Assembly (NCBI GenBank): GCA_040954595.2
Contig: CM082585.2
Location: 1-64,000 of the forward strand
Length of the DNA stretch: 64,000 nt
Direction of reading: 5' to 3'
From: Balanoglossus misakiensis
Taxonomy: Eukaryota > Hemichordata
Shown: one piece after another, positions 58,940 to 64,000 of the stretch
How the letters are laid out: every line of letters begins with the position of its first letter
How positions within the stretch are numbered: position 1 is the stretch's first letter
Notes under the pieces: generated by a model
Told to the model about the DNA's origin: nothing
The model's input: the letters and a program-made list of their open reading frames with translations, nothing else
Databases searched by the model: none
Program-made: the position numbers and the translations under genes

Positions 58940-59300
58940 TGTTATCCATCCAAAGGGATCTGACAAGGGTGTCCCCTGTCAGCACTTCAGTTTTTGTTTG
59001 TCATAGCAATTTTTGCGACTGTTATATTAGACTTAGAGTTGACTCAAAGATAAATGGTGTCTACGATTCCAAACACATAAAAATTACACCAGTTCTGGAC
59101 GACACAACATTATTTTATTTGATGAGAGTAGTGTTCATCATGCCATTAATATTGTCAACAAATTTGTTAGTTTTAGAAACCCAACTAAATACACGAAAAG
59201 TTGGGCTTTAGATTGGTTAACTGAAAATCAGGCCGATTGCAATTTTTCGGGATTAAGTGGCCCGATGCTCCCAACAAGTCACTTGGAATGTACTTTCATT
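58940..59300 (+). mobile_element. L1/Tx1-type RT fragment
   Basis: Broken frames carry a QGCPLSAL-like start (58963-58985) that needs a one-base shift, then RINGVYDSKHIKITPVLDDTTLF (about 59045-59115 in one frame, with LDD in place of the catalytic FADD). A later frame (NQADCNFSGL) is consistent with the following region of L1-type RTs. It is a very short, decayed piece. Confidence 0.6.
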
Positions 59301-59628
59301 CTAATATTGTCATTTATTAGCATGGAGTAATCTTACTTTTTACCATAAGGGTGGAACCATGATTCATTCTCAAGAGGGGTCTGGTACCAATACTCATAAT
59401 GGCCTTCGATACCGGCAGGCATGTATAGCCTATGGCTACGCCCAGTATGAGGTGGTGATTCATACTGTTGGTTGTATGGACTAGCTAGGTTCGGTGACAG
59501 CGACACAAATTTTCATGCAGATCTTGATTACACTTGTAGAGAAAAACAAAAAAATCTACATATTGAAAGAAATGGTGATACTTTGAACTGTATAAATTAT
59601 TAACCCAAGACAATAAATCAAAACTTAC
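59301..59628. other. Intron
   Basis: No gene or repeat recognised. Confidence 0.35.
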
Positions 59629-59751
59629 TTTGTTCACAAAGGTCACCAGTGTAACAATTCTGACAGAAACATGTGTACAGTTCACATGATCCAGATGTCA
59701 TCTGGCAGAAACCACTCTTCAAGCACAGATTGGGATCACATTGGTTGATTC
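59629..59751 (-). CDS. EGF-like exon (intact)
   Basis: 123 bp, phase 1-1, acceptor aaccag and donor gtaagt. It reads GINQCDPNLCLKSGFCQMT, SGSCELYTCFCQNCYTGDLC. All six cysteines are in the local short-EGF pattern. It is separated from the GCC2/GCC3 exons by the L2-like insertion. Confidence 0.85.
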
Positions 59752-59952
59752 CTGGTTTTCAATACACAAGAAAGTTGGGACGATGAGCAATGGGGCAGAG
59801 ACTGATCATCAAACATTTGAGACAGGGAATTCCAACACATTAGATCATTAAGTTAAATATGCAAAGCAAATCAGAAAAGAGAATCAGAAGATTTTCTCCG
59901 AAGGACACCTTGCAAATTCATGATTGGAAAGACACTGCAGTCACATGTATAT
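59752..59952. other. Intron
   Basis: Nothing recognised. Confidence 0.35.
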
Positions 59953-61241
59953 TGTAGTGTCCAAACACTAGTGAGCATCTATACTTTATACATTCTGTAA
60001 AATGACGTAATGCAACATTCGGGTCATTATGAATAAAGTGCGTGAACGAGGCTAGGCACTCTCACTCTTACATGCCGGACTTGGTGTCTCGTGTTGTCAT
60101 TATTGCCCACCCACGATTCTATATTTGGCGACGAGGACGGAGAACATGGAGAATCAGCTAGCCATCAATGCCGAGTTTTCCTGTTCATTCAGACCCGACA
60201 ACCACCAGTACGAGATGGAAAAAGTACATGGCTAGAGTAGAAAACGCATCTGTCGCATTCAACATTACAGATGACAAGCCACAACGTGCACTGCTATTGC
60301 ACTGGGCAGGTGAGGAAGTTTCCGACTTCTTTGATACTCTACCAGATACAGGAACGAGCTGTGAAACAGCCAAATTAAAGCTTACGTCGTACTTCTCACC
60401 CAAACGGAACATTGAATACGAACGATTCATCTTCAGAGACACCATACAAAACAACGGCGAATCGATTGATGCCTATCACACTTGTTTGCAACGCCTAGCA
60501 GAAACATATGTGACTTCACCAAAAAGGATCAAGAGGTCAAATCACAAATCATACGAGGATTCACATCAGCCCGTCTCAGACGTCGTGCTCTTCGGGAGGA
60601 GACGACACTAGAGAATATACTGAGTACAGCCATTCATTTGAGGTATCAGAGGTTCAGGCTAGTGGGATTGAGGAGAAAACCCAAAATAATGGTGCAGATA
60701 CGGCATCTGTGAATGCGGTCAGAAAACAGCGCCACCAACGCCCAAAACCAAATAAACAAAAGAGAGCTCATCAGCAGCCAGCGAAAGGACCGTCCACTTG
60801 TTATTATTGTGGTGGCATCCACATGACTCAGTATGTCCAGCTAAAGGCAAGTCATGCAGGAAGTGTGGCAAACATAACCATTTTGCCAAATGCTGCCGAT
60901 CAAAAGGCAAGGCAAATAGGGTAGACAAGGATGAAACTGTCAAAGCTGTGCATAAAGTGGAAGACAGCTCGGGAGATGAATACTGCTTCACTGCACAACA
61001 ATCAAATGGCAGGAGGCCTCGAGTAACAGTGCAAATAGAACAAACAGCAGTTGCCTCACTGATCGACCCTGGTTCTACAATAAACATGCTGAGTGTAAAC
61101 ACATACAACAACCTAAAGAACAAACCCATGTGGCAAACAGAAAGCCCGTTTTACCACTGCCAGCAGTGCATTATTGAGTATTTTAGCATCGCTGGATTTA
61201 GCTCTCGTCCAATCAGAATTGCGGACGGTAGCATGATATAA
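59953..61241 (+). mobile_element. 5' remnant of a Gypsy-type LTR retrotransposon
   Basis: A putative short 5' LTR starts tgtagtgtcc at 59953 and runs to about 60122. It is followed by tttggcgacgaggacgg, the position and style of a primer-binding site. Gag, zinc knuckles and the start of protease follow, all broken. RT, integrase and the 3' LTR are absent, so the copy is truncated at about 61241. Confidence 0.75.
60146..61241 (+). pseudogene. Gypsy gag and protease start, multiply frameshifted
   Basis: Pieces in different frames line up as one gag. MENQLAINAEF starts at 60146. TRWKKYMARVENASVAFNI, RALLLHWAGEEVSDFFDTLP and RNIEYERFIFRD lie in the frame from 60168. EVKSQIIRGFTSARLRRRAL follows after about 60510, and CYYCGG, then CPAKGKSCRKCGKHNHFAKC (two zinc knuckles) follow later. 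The protease active site reads LIDPGSTINML, where Asp-Thr/Ser-Gly is expected. At least four frame changes (near 60175, 60510, 60640 and 60815) exclude function. Confidence 0.8.
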
Positions 61242-61634
61242 TATAATTGAGAATAAATCTCACGACAAGTGTACAGTTTGACAATGTACACAGATAATCC
61301 GTTTCAACAATGTTTCCTTTGTAGTGTGAATAAAACTGCACACTTTGCAAGTTTTCAACTTCAAAACACTATGGCTATTACAGAGACAAAGCTGCTAATA
61401 TACAGTGTATACCTGTCATTTTTGTTTGTGGTGAGATTTTCATTGGCACAGTCGCACAGAGCTCACACAAGAGGAAATTACACTTTCTGTTGAATTCACT
61501 GCATCCTGCTAACTTTAAGTCATATATCCACTGAAACATTAAGTTATAGAATTTTCCATCACAGTATTCTGTTTTATATACATGTATAGCAGTCCCACAC
61601 ATATTGATTAATTTGACAAAAGAAACTGACTGAC
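61242..61634. other. Intron
   Basis: Nothing recognised. Confidence 0.35.
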
Positions 61635-61750
61635 AATTTTCACAGCGCTCCCAGTATAGCATCCTTGGCAGGTGCACGTCAATGCCACACACGAGGTTAG
61701 GGTTGGCAAGTGCTGCCATTTTGACATGGGTTGTTAGCACTGATCAATTC
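61635..61750 (-). pseudogene. EGF-like exon, several frame lesions
   Basis: The acceptor gcgtag is followed by GIDQC, then in another frame NNPCQNGSTCQP, then back to TSCVALTCTCQGCYTGS, and again a shift for RCENC. Length 116 rather than 123. The donor is the weak gtcagt. It is clearly related to the intact neighbours. Confidence 0.75.
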
Positions 61751-62200
61751 CTACGCATGACAGAAAAATGAAGAATTAGGCTATGGGCCGGACCTGCCTA
61801 TCGTTTCAAAATGCACTCTGTATATTAGGGTCTATTTCTTTTACATAAAAAACAAGTCTTCTTGCTCTAATATGATAAAAGAAAAAAACTTCAACTTAAA
61901 TATTGCGTCCTCAGAGGTAATATCGAGCCCTAAAAATCAGGTATGCTAATGCGGTTAAAGGTCGTGCAGTTCTCCTTACAACAAGCGATCTGATTGGTGG
62001 TTACGTGACTGCACCAATCACAGAATGCGTTATGTCACTCAGCAATTACACACACAGGGCAAACTATCAGGCAGCTACATGTATACTAGTATACATGTTA
62101 CAGAAGATTAAACAGAATTTTTGGTAAGGAAAGTCCTAGACTAGTCCATTCAATGTAAAATATGGTGCTAATTCCAAAAAAGTCAGTCTTATTGACCCCT
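61751..62200. other. Intron
   Basis: Nothing recognised. Confidence 0.35.
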
Positions 62201-63540
62201 TTCAAGACAAAATTGCCATTTTTGCCACTTTTAACCCAAAAGGTCATTTAAAAAACACTCAAAACACACTGTTTTCATCACATTCGGATATCTGATGACA
62301 TTTGAGGATTATGCGGAAACAGTGACACACCAGAATAAAAATTACAGGTGACATTTGCAAGCAGATATGATCTGACCATGTAGAAATATGGAATGTAAAA
62401 ACATTAACAAGGAACATGCCCAATAAACTGTCATGTGTCCTGGCAGTCTTACAAGTGGTGCTAGAAAAAAAATTGACCAAAAATTGTCTGTACAAACACA
62501 CATGCGAAGCAACTTCTTTCAGTCAGTCCTGGAACAGACACACACTGACCTGCCACTGGTAATTAAAATTTGATAGCTGGTGGTCTCTGTAACAGCTGGC
62601 CTATTTAAGTTATGTAAACATGTCTTTGTTTGAGGTAACAACTCCTTGTAAATAGTAACTTTAGAAATAACTGGACAATTTGTTTAGGAGAAGATTTGCT
62701 AACCAAAAACAAAGAAACTTACCAAAAAAACTCGCTAAATATTTAATCTTTCTGATCTCAGAATTGAATAAAAGTTGCACATATACAGGTATGTGTTATG
62801 AAATTATATCCTAAATTTCAAAGCAATCAGAGAAAAAACTAATTTCAAAGCAATCCAACAAGCAGTTTCACAGAAAATATTTGTTCAAATGTGGCAAAAA
62901 CACAAATATGCAAATATCACCAAAATTGTACAATATCTTACTTCAATCACTACAAGGAACATGCTGCCAAAGTTCAATGCAATAGGACAAGCGGTTTCAG
63001 AGAAAACAATTTTTGACAAAAATTGCAAAAGTTTCCCCGATAACACATTTATGCAAATATCACATTTTTTTACAACATATTATTTAGGTTACCCCTACGA
63101 ATATGCCTACCAAATTGCAAAGCAATCTGGCATGAGGTTTTAAAGAAAAACATTTTTTGACCAAAAATGGCAACTATTGCTCAAAATTATAGATATGCAA
63201 ATTTTGCAACAATTTGAATAAAACTATGGTTACTTAGACAACCATTAGGAAGCTTCATACTAAATTTCAAAGACTTTTTACCCATAACATGGAAAAATAC
63301 AAAAAAATGCATAAAAAATAGGAAATCGATAATATTAGCTCAAAACATACAGGATTGTATGAGGTTGATATAAGGTTAATGCATACCAATTTTCAAATCA
63401 ATATGACCAGTGGTTGTCCAGTTTTTGAGTTTTGACCAATTTCACATTTTCCCAGCTAATTTGCATATTTTTGGCAATGACATCTTCATTTGAACAAACA
63501 TCCATCCATCCATCCATACATACAGACGTAACCAATCCCA
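62201..63540 (+). repeat. Interspersed repeat, second copy of the 8.7-9.75 kb sequence
   Basis: 62301-63350 aligns with 8712-9750 along its length. It extends further on both sides: left gccatttttgccac, and right up to gctaatttgcatattttt and a (CATC)n microsatellite at 63500-63520. It lies in the intron upstream of the 61.7-kb exon. No ORF with domain features. Confidence 0.7.
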
Positions 63541-63588
63541 TAAGGTACCATGGTACATACCAATGGGACCTAAAAACTTGTGACTTAC

Positions 63589-63711
63589 ATGTAACACATG
63601 TTTGCCCAGTGTAGCAGGTTGGACAGTTGCAGGTGTAGATTGAGCAGGAGCCTTGAAGTGGCTGATACACTCCGTTATTCAGACATGGGTTTAGAAGACA
63701 CTGGTTGATCG
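63589..63711 (-). CDS. EGF-like exon with third cysteine replaced
   Basis: 123 bp, phase 1-1, acceptor cccttag and donor gtaagt. It reads AINQCLLNPCLNNGVYQPL, QGSCSIYTCNCPTCYTGQTC. It is intact except that the third cysteine of the family is tyrosine (GVYQP for GVCQP). It is the most 5' EGF exon of the minus-strand locus in the window. Confidence 0.8.
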
Positions 63712-64000
63712 CTAAGGGTGAGAGAAATGAAAAGTATCACATTAGGGTCTTACACACTTGAGTGGGAAGTGAAATCTGTAGCAGACTGTCAGAAGATTGC
63801 ACATCCGTGTGATCATGTTCATGTGTGAAGGATAATGAAGACCACTTGATCCAAGCTTGGTGCTACCATCTATATCATAATTACAGCATCTTATAATATT
63901 TACTAGTTGGGGGTGGGGTGGGGTGGGGGTGGGGGCAGTTGATGTCATAACTTTCTGATGTTTCAATTTACGGTTGGAAAAATAGCAACACACTGATGAG
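63712..64000. other. Intron at the window edge
   Basis: A G-rich run (gggtggggtggggtggggg) lies at about 63909-63930. No gene. Confidence 0.4.

Noticed and set aside
1-64000. tRNA or rRNA genes
   Set aside because: No cloverleaf with A/B box pair or conserved rRNA words noticed by eye; a tRNAscan run would be needed to exclude small ones.

Overview
The window is eukaryotic and almost certainly from an invertebrate animal. It has phase-1 EGF-like exons with GT/AG splice signals, CR1/L2-, L1/Tx1- and Gypsy-type retroelement fragments, TIR-bounded DNA elements and a vertebrate-type (TTAGGG/CCCTAA)n telomere. The mix of calcium-binding EGF, short 'NQC..NPC' EGF and GCC2/GCC3 (ephrin-receptor-like) exons suggests a marine deuterostome such as an amphioxus, hemichordate or echinoderm. 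That placement is inference only. No bacterial operon, rRNA, tRNA or CRISPR array was recognised.

Layout. (1) 1-14,713: introns and three cbEGF exons of a plus-strand gene (76-198, 1454-1570 decayed, 13714-13833). The 12-kb intron between the last two holds a 10.6-kb mobile element at 2272-12844. This element has 32-bp terminal inverted repeats, a TGTA target duplication and a broken multidomain coding region, in the order C2C2 finger, conserved linker, OTU-type protease, conserved DWHTLKN block, helical block, FEN1/XPG-like nuclease and CXC cysteine cluster. It is interrupted by an L1-like insertion with its own 13-bp target duplication, by other repeats and by frame lesions. (2) 14,714-14,813: a 100-N scaffold gap. 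(3) 14,814-22,836: about 8 kb of CCCTAA telomere repeat oriented as the left end of a chromosome, grading into variant repeats. (4) 22,837-45,055: a large diverged inverted repeat made of subtelomeric satellites (GGTCAA minisatellite, ~600-bp satellite, AT-rich satellite, axis near 28.1 kb). The right arm is amplified, including three near-identical ~2.1-2.6 kb tandem units. (5) 45,056-64,000: a minus-strand locus of EGF-like and GCC2/GCC3-like exons, with intact exons standing next to visibly dead ones. Insertions in this part include an L2/CR1-like retroelement, a 5' Gypsy remnant, an L1-like fragment and TIR elements, one of which sits exactly at a splice donor.

How it fits together. The telomere orientation together with the N gap suggests that the piece at 1-14,713 was joined by scaffolding to what is really a chromosome end, so the two EGF regions need not belong together. 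The recognisable EGF exons are phase 1-1, so decayed ones can be skipped without shifting frame. The most unusual object is the TIR element combining an OTU-like protease with a FEN1-like nuclease and a CXC domain.

Many one-base frame lesions occur. Some could be long-read consensus errors, but substitution stops, lost splice sites and TSD-flanked insertions show that real decay is present too.
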